A model generated the notes under the pieces. It saw nothing but the letters and a program-made list of their open reading frames with translations, searched no databases and had not been told where the DNA came from. From the NCBI GenBank assembly GCA_025352915.1, contig JANXSA010000311.1, positions 1-15,867 of the forward strand: a stretch of 15,867 bases of DNA, in the 5' to 3' direction. This document shows, in pieces, positions 1 through 7,766 of this stretch. The stretch is from Rhodospirillales bacterium (GTDB lineage Bacteria; Pseudomonadota; Alphaproteobacteria; Acetobacterales; Acetobacteraceae). The translations under genes were made by a program, and so were the position numbers. Every line of letters starts with the position of its first letter. The stretch's first letter is position 1.

Positions 1-297
1 GGAGGGTGGGGCGCCGGGGGCGGTGGAGGGGCCGGAGTCGGCGGCGCTGATTTCCTCGACCGTCGCCGCGCGGCCGGGCGGGGATGCGGCTGGGGTCGCG
101 CGGGTCAGGGCTTCCAGCACGGCGATGAACTCGGTGCGGCGTTCGGGGTTGCGCAGCACGTCGAGCGCCTGTTGCGCCTGTTGCGGGGTGAGCGCGGGGG
201 CGGCGGCGCGCGGGGGAGCGGCCGATGGGGCGCCCGATTGGGCGATCGCGGCCATTGGCGTGGCCACGAGCAGGCAGGCGAGGGTGAACCATTTCAT
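1..297 (-). CDS. Exported protein, N-terminal part; probable mechanosensitive (MscS-type) channel precursor (cut by window edge)
   Basis: This frame is open on the minus strand from an ATG at 297 to the window edge, giving 99 codons without a stop. The start is a classic signal peptide: MKW, a hydrophobic run (FTLACLLVATPMA), then AIA before QSG, which suits signal peptidase I cleavage after about residue 20. An Ala/Pro-rich linker follows, then a helical stretch LTPQQAQQALDVLRNPERR, then more low-complexity Ala/Pro sequence. From memory, that helical motif is typical of the periplasmic N-terminus of large MscS-like channels in alphaproteobacteria. No channel domain is visible here, so the function is an inference. 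Upstream on this strand is TTGACA (334-329) without a convincing -10. The gene diverges from the small HIG1-type gene. Confidence 0.55.
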   Translation of the reverse strand, partial: MKWFTLACLLVATPMAAIAQSGAPSAAPPRAAAPALTPQQAQQALDVLRNPERRTEFIAVLEALTRATPAASPPGRAATVEEISAADSGPSTAPGAPPS

Positions 298-419
298 GGC
301 GATAGCCCCATCACGCTACGGCGGGCGGTGTCAATGCCAATACTGCGGCGGCGGTGTTGCGGCGGCAGTCAGCGCTGTTTGAGGTTGCGGGGTGGCTGGC
401 GCGTGCCTAGCTAGGGTGC

Positions 420-611
420 ATGAAGACAGTTCTCATTGTGCTGGTTGCCCTGGCCATGCTGGCCACCATCGGGGTTTTGTTCGCGGGATTGCTCGGTATG
501 GCGCGCAATACCGGCGGGACCAAGGCAAACCGCTTCATGCGGTACCGCATTGGCTTCCAGTTCCTGGCGCTGGTGCTGTTCGGGCTGTTGATGCTGCTCA
601 CGCGGGCGTAG
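420..611 (+). CDS. HIG1-domain twin transmembrane protein
   Basis: This is a 63-residue protein with two hydrophobic segments (about residues 3-26 and 44-61). They are joined by a short polar basic loop containing [14 protein letters not shown]. The layout, and the [11 protein letters not shown] sequence leading into the second helix, match the small alphaproteobacterial HIG1 (hypoxia-induced protein conserved region) family. Members are inner-membrane proteins; their mitochondrial relatives associate with respiratory complexes III and IV. A role near the respiratory chain is therefore plausible but not shown. The start at 420 is preceded by AGGG about 4 bases upstream, which is close for a ribosome-binding site. 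A longer frame reading through this region into etfB is not credible. The gene is separated from etfB by 164 bp with its own promoter, so it is probably monocistronic. Confidence 0.75.
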   Translation: MKTVLIVLVALAMLATIGVLFAGLLGMARNTGGTKANRFMRYRIGFQFLALVLFGLLMLLTRA

Positions 612-612
612 G

Positions 613-626
613 TGCCGGTTCCGGCA
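613..626 (+). terminator. Possible short hairpin after the HIG1 gene
   Basis: TGCCGG-TT-CCGGCA is a perfect inverted repeat starting two bases after the HIG1 stop codon. Only a weak T-poor tail (TCCTTGATCT) follows, so it could be a weak or Rho-assisted terminator, or chance in GC-rich DNA. Confidence 0.3.
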
Positions 627-649
627 TCCTTGATCTGTCACGACGGCGT

Positions 650-679
650 TTGACAGCGCCGGGAGGCCGCTCCTATATC
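650..679 (+). promoter_or_regulatory. Probable sigma70-type promoter of etfBA-hbd
   Basis: A perfect TTGACA (650-655) is followed after 18 bases by TATATC (674-679), the only good -35/-10 pair in the 164-bp gap before etfB. It would give a leader of roughly 90 nt. A Shine-Dalgarno-like AGGAAA lies at 756-761, somewhat far (14 nt) from the ATG at 776. Confidence 0.55.
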
Positions 680-775
680 CCGCGCGTCAATTTCGCAGGT
701 GCGAATGCGCGGTCGGAGGCTTGTCGGCCGGTCGGCGCGGACGGACCGCACATCCAGGAAACGGCACGTCAGCGC

Positions 776-1525
776 ATGAAAATCCTCGTCCCCGTCAAGC
801 GGGTGGTCGACTACAACGTGAAGGTTCGGGTTAAGTCCGACAATACCGGGGTGGAAACCGCCGGGGTGAAGATGTCGATGAATCCGTTCGACGAAATCGC
901 CATCGAGGAGGCCGTCCGGCTGAAGGAAAAGGGCGTTGCCACCGAGATCATCGCGGTTTCGATGGGGGTTGCCGCCTGTCAGGAGACGATCCGCACGGCG
1001 CTGGCGATGGGGGCCGATCGCGGCATCCTGGTGGAGAGCGACGTCGATTTGCAGCCGCTGGCGGTGGCTAAGATGCTGCGCGCCATCGTGGAGAAGGAAG
1101 GCCCGAAGCTGGTTATCCTTGGCAAGCAGGCGATTGATGACGATATGAGTGCCACCGGGCAGATGCTGGCGGCGCTGTTGGGTTGGCCGCAGGGCACGTT
1201 TGCCAGCAAGGTCACCGTTGAGGGCGACAGCATGACGGTGATCCGCGAAGTCGATGGCGGGCTTGAGACGGTCGTGCTCAACCTGCCGGCGATCATCACC
1301 ACTGATCTGCGGCTGAACGAGCCGCGCTATGCCTCGCTGCCGAACATCATGAAGGCGCGCAAGAAAACGATCGACATCGTGAAGCCGGGCGATCTCGGGG
1401 TGGACCCGACGCCGCGCCTGGTGGTGATCAAGGTGGAGGAGCCGCCGAAGCGCCAGGCCGGCCGCAAGGTGGCTTCGGTGGCCGAGCTGGTGGACAAGCT
1501 GCGCAACGAAGCCAAGGTGATCTGA
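776..1525 (+). CDS. etfB: Electron transfer flavoprotein subunit beta
   Basis: This 249-residue subunit binds AMP and, with EtfA, carries electrons from acyl-CoA dehydrogenases to ETF:quinone oxidoreductase in the inner membrane. Visible hallmarks are [19 protein letters not shown] at the N-terminus, [28 protein letters not shown], and the recognition loop [19 protein letters not shown]. In that loop Leu188 is the anchor that docks into the dehydrogenase. Lys193 and Lys196 have the same spacing from it as the methylated lysines of mammalian EtfB. Length is normal for the family. The ATG at 776 was chosen because the upstream open frame has no family similarity and overlaps the promoter. It is the first gene of an operon, and etfA starts two bases after its stop. 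Confidence 0.97.
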   Translation: MKILVPVKRVVDYNVKVRVKSDNTGVETAGVKMSMNPFDEIAIEEAVRLKEKGVATEIIAVSMGVAACQETIRTALAMGADRGILVESDVDLQPLAVAKMLRAIVEKEGPKLVILGKQAIDDDMSATGQMLAALLGWPQGTFASKVTVEGDSMTVIREVDGGLETVVLNLPAIITTDLRLNEPRYASLPNIMKARKKTIDIVKPGDLGVDPTPRLVVIKVEEPPKRQAGRKVASVAELVDKLRNEAKVI

Positions 1526-1527
1526 CC

Positions 1528-2463
1528 ATGACCGCTCTTGTCCTGATCGACCATGAGGGCGGCCTGCTGAAGCAGCCGTCGCGTTCGGCCGTTGCCGCCG
1601 CCACCAAGCTGGGCGAGGTGCATGTGCTGGTGGCGGGCTCGGGCGTCCAGGCGGCGGCGGATGCCGCGGCCCGCCTGCCGGGCGTGTCAAAAGTGATCCT
1701 GGCCGATGCGCCGGCGTATGCGAACGCGCTGGCCGAGCCGTTGGCGGCCTTGATCGTGGCGCTGGCGCCCGGCTATTCGCACCTGATGGCGGCGACCACC
1801 GCCAACGGCAAGAACGTGATGCCGCGGGTGGCCGCCGTGCTCGACAGCCAGCCGATCAGCGATATCGCCGAAGTGATTGATGCCGACACCTTCGTGCGGC
1901 CGATCTATGCCGGTAACGCGATGGCGACGGTGAAGAGCAGCGACGCCAAGAAGGTGATCACGGTGCGCGCCGCCAGCTTCGACCCGGTGCCGAACGAAGG
2001 TGGCAGTGCCAGCATCGAGGCGGCGCCGGCGGTGGACATGCCGGCCGGCTCGCGCTGGGTTTCGGCCGAGCTGTCCAAGAGCGAGCGGCCGGAGTTGACC
2101 GCCGCGCGTGTGGTGGTGTCCGGCGGGCGCGGGATGCAGAACGGCGACAACTTCAAGCTGCTGGACCCGATTGCCGACAAGCTGGGGGCCGCTGTCGGTG
2201 CCTCGCGTGCTGCTGTCGATGCCGGGTTCGTGCCGAACGATTATCAGGTCGGCCAGACCGGCAAGATCGTGGCGCCTGAGCTTTATATCGCCATCGGTAT
2301 CTCCGGCGCCATTCAGCATCTGGCCGGGATGAAGGACAGCAAGGTCATCGTGGCGATCAACAAGGACGAGGAGGCGCCGATCTTCCAGGTGGCCGATTAC
2401 GGCCTGGTTGCCGACTTGTTCGTGGCGTTGCCCGAGCTGGCGGCGGAGTTGGAGCGCGGCTGA
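1528..2463 (+). CDS. etfA: Electron transfer flavoprotein subunit alpha
   Basis: This is the FAD-binding subunit of ETF, 311 residues, a usual length. The N-terminal half forms the alpha/beta domain that pairs with EtfB. The C-terminal FAD domain is clear: VVSGGRGMQNGDNFKLL (from about residue 195), GASRAAVDAGFVPNDYQVGQ, then TGKIVAPELYIAIGISGAIQH and INKDEEAPIFQVADYGLVAD. These carry the conserved Arg, Ser, Gln-Thr-Gly and His positions that hold the flavin. An AAGGTGA Shine-Dalgarno sequence lies inside the end of etfB, 7 bases before the ATG. Its TGA overlaps the next ATG by one base (TGATG at 2461-2465), so translation is probably coupled to the dehydrogenase gene. Confidence 0.97.
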   Translation: MTALVLIDHEGGLLKQPSRSAVAAATKLGEVHVLVAGSGVQAAADAAARLPGVSKVILADAPAYANALAEPLAALIVALAPGYSHLMAATTANGKNVMPRVAAVLDSQPISDIAEVIDADTFVRPIYAGNAMATVKSSDAKKVITVRAASFDPVPNEGGSASIEAAPAVDMPAGSRWVSAELSKSERPELTAARVVVSGGRGMQNGDNFKLLDPIADKLGAAVGASRAAVDAGFVPNDYQVGQTGKIVAPELYIAIGISGAIQHLAGMKDSKVIVAINKDEEAPIFQVADYGLVADLFVALPELAAELERG

Positions 2464-3392
2464 TGAACATCCAGGCGCCGGCCTTGGCCGCTGATTCGAC
2501 GGCGGCCAGTTCGGTGCCTGCGATCGACCGGATCGGGGTGATCGGCGCCGGGCAGATGGGCAGCGGGATTGCCCATGTCTGTGCCCTGGCGGGGATCCCG
2601 GTGGTACTGCTGGATGTGCAGGCGCCGGCGCTGGAAAAGGCGCTGGGGCTGATTGGGCGCAACCTGGACCGCCAGGTGAACCGCACATTGATCAGCGAGA
2701 TCGACAAGCTGGAGACGTTGGCGCGGATCACCACCAGCAGCGACTACGCCGCGTTCGGCGATTGCGATATGGTGATCGAGGCGGCTACCGAGAAGGAGGA
2801 GGTGAAGCGGGCGATCTTCAAGACGCTGGTGCCGCACCTGAAGGCCTCGGCGATGATTGCCACCAACACCTCGTCGATCTCGATCACCGGGCTGGGCGCC
2901 AGCACCGACCGGCCCGAGCGTTTCATCGGCATGCATTTCATGAATCCGGTGCCGGTGATGAAGCTGGTCGAGGTGATCCGCGGCATTGCCACCGAGGAGC
3001 CGACATTCCAGGCGATCCAGGCGCTGGCGCGCAAGCTGGGCAAGACCACGTCGGTGTCCGAGGATTTTCCGGCCTTCATCGTCAACCGCATCCTGGTGCC
3101 GATGATCAACGAGGCGGTCTATGCGCTGTACGAGGGCGTCGGCTCGGTGGTGGCGATCGACACGGCGATGAAGCTGGGGGCCAACCATCCGATGGGGCCG
3201 CTGGAGCTGGCCGACTTCATCGGGCTGGATACCTGCCTGTCGATCATGCAGGTGCTGTATGAAGGGTTGGGCGACAGCAAGTACCGGCCCTGTCCGCTGC
3301 TGGTGAAGTATGTCGAGGCGGGCTGGCTCGGCCGCAAAGCCGGGCGCGGGTTCTACGACTATAGCCAGACGCCGCCGCGCCCGACGCGGTGA
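2463..3392 (+). CDS. hbd: 3-hydroxybutyryl-CoA / 3-hydroxyacyl-CoA dehydrogenase
   Basis: This soluble NAD(P)-dependent enzyme interconverts 3-hydroxyacyl-CoA and 3-ketoacyl-CoA in beta-oxidation or butyrate/PHB-type metabolism. The Rossmann motif GAGQMGSGIA is at residues 28-37. The catalytic residues sit at Ser137 (NTSSIS), His158 (GMHFMNP), Glu170 (MKLVEVI) and Asn208 (FIVNRI), the same numbers used for the human enzyme. The C-terminal domain carries ANHPMGPLELADFIGLDT and the end motif GRKAGRGFYDY. At 309 residues it has an N-terminal extension of about 20 residues over typical 285-290 residue members. It overlaps etfA by one base, so dehydrogenase and ETF are co-expressed. The chain-length specificity cannot be read from the sequence. 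Confidence 0.95.
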   Translation: MNIQAPALAADSTAASSVPAIDRIGVIGAGQMGSGIAHVCALAGIPVVLLDVQAPALEKALGLIGRNLDRQVNRTLISEIDKLETLARITTSSDYAAFGDCDMVIEAATEKEEVKRAIFKTLVPHLKASAMIATNTSSISITGLGASTDRPERFIGMHFMNPVPVMKLVEVIRGIATEEPTFQAIQALARKLGKTTSVSEDFPAFIVNRILVPMINEAVYALYEGVGSVVAIDTAMKLGANHPMGPLELADFIGLDTCLSIMQVLYEGLGDSKYRPCPLLVKYVEAGWLGRKAGRGFYDYSQTPPRPTR

Positions 3393-3397
3393 GCGCG

Positions 3398-3540
3398 GCA
3401 GGAAGACAGAATCTTCTTTTTCTGAAGAAAAAGAAGCAAAAAGACTTTATCCGATTTGGGCCGGGTGTTGACGACTGGCACAAGTGCCAACGGATAAAAG
3501 TTTTTTGGTTCTTTTTTTCAAAAAAGAACATGCTTCCTGC
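3398..3540. repeat. AT-rich clover-leaf intergenic repeat (nested inverted repeats)
   Basis: This 143-bp element has overall dyad symmetry. The outer arms GCAGGAAG (3398-3405) and CTTCCTGC (3533-3540) are perfect complements. Inside are two AT-rich side hairpins at 3413-3436 (CTTCTTTTTC / AGAAAAAGAAG) and 3509-3528 (TTCTTTTTT / AAAAAAGAA). Between these lies an imperfect inner stem, AAAAAGACTTTATCCG against CGGATAAAAGTTTTTTGG, which encloses an apical palindrome TGGCACAAGTGCCA (3475-3488). Its composition contrasts sharply with the GC-rich genes around it. From memory, similar poly-T/poly-A hairpin blocks recur between genes in Acetobacteraceae, so I interpret it as a dispersed REP/MITE-like repeat. 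Only one copy is present here. The left hairpin may also help terminate the etfBA-hbd transcript. Confidence 0.7.
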
Positions 3541-5355
3541 ATGACCCGCCCGGTCCTCATCGGCATCGGCGGCCACGTGATCGCAGCCCTGGTCGAGCAA
3601 CTCGGCGCGGTGCCGGGACTGGCGGATGCGGTGGAACTGCATCTGTCGCCGGAGATGCCGGGCGGCCGGCCGCGGGCGGCGGTCGAGGTGCTGGGGCGCG
3701 CCGTTGTCGTGCTGGCGGAGATTGGCGTGATGGACGCGGCGGAGCGGGCGGCGCTGGGCCCGGATTGTGCGGTGATTGTGCTGCCGCGGCTGGAGTTTGC
3801 CAGTTTGTGGCCGCAGATGGCGGCGCATCCGGCGCGCGGGGCGGACGTGCCCGAAGTGGCGGCGCCGTTTGGGGACCGGATTGCGCTGGGGGTGGTGCGG
3901 GCGGGGGCGCGGCGGGCGGCGTACGACGCGGTGGCGCTGGACCGGTTGGTGGACCTCGACCGGATGCATGCGTTTGAGGCGCGGGAGATGTTCCGGCGCG
4001 AGGAAGGGTGCGACATCCGCGTTGCCGGGTTTGTGCTGTCGCGGTTTCGGGCCGAGCGGCTGTTTTACAGTGCCGTGCATCCGGCGGGGGCGTTGCTGGA
4101 ACAGGTGATGGCGCAGCTGCTGGGCCATCCGGCGATCCGGGCGCTGGCGGCGGCGCCGTTCGATGGATTGCTGCGGGCGGTGGTGCCGGGGCTGGCCGGG
4201 GTGTTTGCTGACGCGCAGGCGCCGGTGCTGCCGGGGGTGGCGGCGCATTTTGGATTGGCGTGGTGGTCGCCCGGATTGCAGTACCGCCAGGGCGCGGTGG
4301 CGCGCGATGGCGCGGGCTGGGTGGATTGGCACTTGCGGGCGTCCGAAATTACGACGGTGGTGCCGCCGAGCGACGCGGTCGAGCCGGCGACGCTGTTGTA
4401 TCCTGCGGTGCAGGTCACGCGGGTGGCGCCGTTCTTCGCCACTGCCATCGATCCCGGCATTGCCCGCCATGGCGCCGAATTGCTGAGCGCGGATAGCGGC
4501 CACTACGCTGCCGCGGCGGTGCTGCTGACGATGCTGGACGAGGCGATTATTCTGGGGGCAGAGGGGGCGGTGCGCCAGCGTGACGAAATCCTGCCCGACA
4601 TGATCGCGGGCGTCCGGATCAACGCTGCGGCCTTTCTGGGGTTCGGTCCCGGCTGGGTTGATGATCCGCATGGGATGATCGGGATTGTGCCGCGCCTGGT
4701 TGTGTATGCCCGGCTGCGGCGGCACGACGCCGGGCTGAAATTGCTGCTTACGCCGGCGATGACCGCCACGCGACTGATGCGCGAGATGCTGGCGCTGTTG
4801 GGGATCGGCGGTTCCGATGTGATTGAGCTGGCGGATGGCATGGTGTGCTGTGCCAGGCTGGGACTGGCTGGGCCATTCGACCGGAATGCCATTTCCCCGT
4901 TCAGCCATGCCGCCGCCCAGGCGCTGGCGAGCCTGGTGCCGCTGGGGCCGGAGGGGCCGCGCCTGCTGTATTTGCGCTCCAGCGTGACGGCGGGGCGGGT
5001 GGCCAACGACGAAGAGGTTGCGCACGTCCTGGCCCGGCGCGGCTACAGCGTGGTTGACGTGGACCGGACCAGCCTGGCCGAGCGGATCGGGCTTCTGCGC
5101 TCTGCCAGCGGGCTGGTTGCGGCGCAGGGGCCGGCGCTGGCGGAGCTGGTGTTTTGTCCGCCGGGTGCTGCCGTGCTGGAACTGGTTGGCCCGGCCAACC
5201 CGCAGACGCTGTTCTGGTCGCTCGCCTCCTGTGCCGGCCTCCGTTACGGCTATGTGGTGGGCGAGGCTGTGGGTGCCGCCGGCTGGGATGGCGATTACGT
5301 TGTGCCGGCAGCGATGCTCGACCACGCCGCAGGGGTGATGGCCCAGGGGTCGTAA
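3541..5355 (+). CDS. WcbI-like domain fused to GT61 (DUF563) family glycosyltransferase
   Basis: This 604-residue cytoplasmic protein probably acts in surface polysaccharide or glycoprotein assembly. Residues about 1-200 resemble WcbI-type capsule proteins (VIVLPRLEFASLWPQMAAHP, the FGDRI segment, and the C-terminal RFRAERLFYSAVHP block at about 168-181). The N-terminal Gly-Asn-Cys-Gln motif of that family reads GIGGH here, so the catalytic Cys appears lost. Residues about 290-580 match GT61: LYLRSSVTAGRVANDEEV (about 476-493), then RIGLLRSASGLVAAQGPALA and FCPPGAAVLEL (about 515-548). In most GT61 proteins the GQ pair position is HG. No signal peptide or membrane span is visible. The frame is open upstream to a GTG at 3484, but those 19 residues come from the repeat, so the ATG at 3541 is preferred even though no Shine-Dalgarno sequence precedes it. 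Confidence 0.75.
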   Translation: MTRPVLIGIGGHVIAALVEQLGAVPGLADAVELHLSPEMPGGRPRAAVEVLGRAVVVLAEIGVMDAAERAALGPDCAVIVLPRLEFASLWPQMAAHPARGADVPEVAAPFGDRIALGVVRAGARRAAYDAVALDRLVDLDRMHAFEAREMFRREEGCDIRVAGFVLSRFRAERLFYSAVHPAGALLEQVMAQLLGHPAIRALAAAPFDGLLRAVVPGLAGVFADAQAPVLPGVAAHFGLAWWSPGLQYRQGAVARDGAGWVDWHLRASEITTVVPPSDAVEPATLLYPAVQVTRVAPFFATAIDPGIARHGAELLSADSGHYAAAAVLLTMLDEAIILGAEGAVRQRDEILPDMIAGVRINAAAFLGFGPGWVDDPHGMIGIVPRLVVYARLRRHDAGLKLLLTPAMTATRLMREMLALLGIGGSDVIELADGMVCCARLGLAGPFDRNAISPFSHAAAQALASLVPLGPEGPRLLYLRSSVTAGRVANDEEVAHVLARRGYSVVDVDRTSLAERIGLLRSASGLVAAQGPALAELVFCPPGAAVLELVGPANPQTLFWSLASCAGLRYGYVVGEAVGAAGWDGDYVVPAAMLDHAAGVMAQGS

Positions 5356-5367
5356 GGCTGCCGGGAT

Positions 5368-7705
5368 GTGAATGCCGGCATCGCGTATGTGCTGGATTAC
5401 TTCCGCGGCATTGCCGAAGGGTTTTCGCAGGCTTCGATGGGGCAGCCGGGCTACACGGTTGGCGTATTCGGCAGCGGCTATGTGCTCGATTCCGTCTACA
5501 CGGCCGATCTTGCCGATTTCAAATGGCTGGCGGCGCCGGCGCAGTGGCAGGGTCGGCCGGCTACACGACGTACGACATTGTCGCGTATGGTATCGCGGAT
5601 ACCGCCACCTACCTGTCCGCGGACGCCAACATCACGGCGCTGATCTGGTGCTGGGGACCTTCGCGCTTGCGCCGCTCGCCGCCGGCGCTGCCGCGGAGGT
5701 GCACCACCGGGCAACCATTCCGGCCAGCCTGACCGTGGGAACTTACCATATCGGCGTGATGGCGGTCCCGGTGCCGGGCGAGCCGAATATCAACGACAAT
5801 GCCTATGCCGAAAGCTTCGCGGTCACCCGGACTCGGGGATCGGTTTCGATCAGCGACGTGACCGTCAGCGAGGGTGACGACGGCACCACCCTGACCAGTT
5901 TCATCGTCATCCGGACTGGCGGCACGCTGGCCTTCGAGGTCGGCTTTGCCACTGCCGACGGCGGCGCCACGATCGCGGGCGGCGATTGCGTCGCCACGGC
6001 GGGAACGCTGGTCTTCGACGAGAATGTCGTCACCCGCACGATCACCGTGGCGATCAACGGTGACCTGTCCGGCCCGACCAACGGCGCGGTGATTGCCGAC
6101 GGCCAGGGCGCCATTGCCGACAATGACCAGCGCAACCGCCTGCCGGTGATCACCGGCCGCGATGTGCGCGTCCATGCCGCCCACAGCGTTTCGGCCGCGT
6201 CGCTGGTCATGTCGGTGACCGATGCGGATGGCGACACGATCGGGCCAGTATGCCTTCCGTGATCCGACCGATGGCGGTGGCTTCCTGCGGACTGGTGGCA
6301 TCGCCCAGGCAGCCGGCAGCTGGGCCACCGTCGCTGCGACAGAGTTGGGAACGCTGGCGTATATCGGCGGCGGCGAAGGCAGTGAGGCGATCGAACTGCG
6401 CGCCTTTGACGGCACCGGCTGGTCGGACATCAGCCCACTGGCCGCGACAACGATTGCCGCGATTGCCGATGACTATGACGGTGCGGCCACCAGCTCGGGC
6501 ATCATCGCCGCTGGCGTATCGAGCACCGGCAGCATCGAGACCCCGGGCGATGCCGATTGGTTCGCCATGTCGTGGACCGCGGGCCTGCGCTACCAGTTCG
6601 ACCTGGAGGGTGCGGCGACCGCCGAGGGCACGCTCGCCGACTCCGTGCTGGAGCTGCGCGACGCCAGCGGCAGCAACGCGCGGCTGACCTATCTGGCGAC
6701 CAGTAGCGGCACCATGTTTCTGGCGGCACGCAGCGCTGACGCTACTACCGGCAGCTACAAGCTGGGGGCGGTGCGCCTGCCATCCGCGCGGCTGTCGATT
6801 GCCGCACTCGACGCGAACAAGCCCGAAGGACGTATCCGCGGGACCCCCTTCACCTTCACCGTCACCCGCCAAGGTGACCTCGGTGGCGCCGTCGCGGCGA
6901 GCTACATCGTCTCCGGGTCCGGCGCGCACCCTGCCGCGACCGCGGATTTCGCCGGCGGCACCTTTCCGTCGGGGCGCATCGACTTCCTGGCCGACCAGTC
7001 AAGCCTGACCATCAGCGTCAACGTCGCCGATGACGCGATTGTCGAAGACACTGACTCATTCACGGTCACGCTCGCGTCGCTGTCGGCGGATGCGATGGTC
7101 GAGACGGCCACGGCCGGCGGGCTGATCAAGGATGATGACGCCATCACCGACCTGGTGGTCATCAACACCGCCACCAACCAGCGCGTTGCCGCCGACCGGC
7201 GCTTCTATGACGGGCCGGTTGCCGGGCTGGAGAAGGAGCTGATCCTCATCACACCCGACAACGTCAACGCGACGATGAGCGGCAACAACTGGTTCATCCA
7301 CACCGGCAGCGGCAGCGACGCCCTGGCAGGACATGGCGGGCGCAACATGCTGGACGGCGGCACTGGCGCCAACTTCCTGACTGGTGCGCCCGGCGAGGAC
7401 ACGTTCTTGCTCGATGCGCGCGAAGCCGTCGAGGCGATCTGGAGCACCGTGGTCGGCTTCGGCAGCGGCGACTCCGTCACTGTGTGGGGACCTCGCAGCA
7501 AGGTGCCGCGATCACCTGGATCGATGACCTCGGCGCCCCGGGCTACCAGGGGCTGACGATGCAGGCGAGCGGATCGGGGCGGCCCAATGCGCTGGTGACG
7601 CTGGCCGGCTACAGCCGCGCGGATATCGACAGCGGGCGGCTGCAAGTGACGTTTGGCGCCGCCGATGCGTCTAGTCCGTATATGCATATTCTGGGTGCGG
7701 CCTGA
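5368..7705 (+). pseudogene. Decayed surface/secreted multidomain protein (DUF1906-like, CARDB, Calx-beta, PPC-like, RTX-like tail)
   Basis: One ancestral frame can be rebuilt across three reading frames. Frame 1 (5368 to about 5550) holds the C-terminal half of a DUF1906/Rv2525c-type glycoside hydrolase-like domain (YVLDYFRGIAEGFSQ, YTVGVFGSGYVLD, FKWLA). Frame 3 (about 5552-5637) gives YTTYDIVAYG and DTATYLSADANIT. Frame 2 (5639 to about 6241) completes a CARDB-like domain (DLVLGTFALAPLAAG, ATIPASLTVGTYHIGVMA) and a Calx-beta domain. Frame 3 (about 6245-7489) carries a PPC-like domain (GDADWFAMSWTAG), a second Calx-beta and a Gly/Asp-rich GSGSDALAGHGGRNMLDGGTG stretch. Frame 2 again (about 7487-7705) gives the tail TSQQGAAITWIDDLGAPGYQ to a TGA. 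Single-base changes are placed at 5550-5552 (loss), 5637-5638 (loss), 6242-6244 (gain) and 7486-7489 (loss). The N-terminus and any start signal are missing. Active translation as one protein is unlikely unless the frameshifts are sequencing errors. Confidence 0.75.
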
Positions 7706-7766
7706 TAGGGAAGGCCCAGCCTCTTGACCCCAACGGACTGTTCAGACCGGAGCCCAGCCTTCCCTA
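7706..7766. terminator. Possible bidirectional terminator between convergent genes
   Basis: A perfect 10-bp inverted repeat, TAGGGAAGGC (7706-7715) and GCCTTCCCTA (7757-7766), spans the gap between the pseudogene stop and the stop of the solute-binding protein gene. The 41-base loop and the lack of a T-tract make it a poor intrinsic terminator. GCCCAGCCT also occurs twice as a direct repeat next to the arms. Confidence 0.3.

Noticed and set aside
392..775. N-terminal extension of etfB by 128 codons
   Set aside because: It would overlap the HIG1 gene in another frame and the promoter, and EtfB proteins start at [10 protein letters not shown].
3244..5325. A 693-codon minus-strand open frame opposite the WcbI-GT61 gene
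   Set aside because: The translation is Arg/His/Gln-rich without family motifs, and it runs through the AT-rich repeat as Phe/Lys nonsense.
7480..7495. Programmed ribosomal frameshift in the RTX-like tail
   Set aside because: There are three further indels and the gene lacks its 5' end, so decay (or sequencing error) explains it better than recoding.
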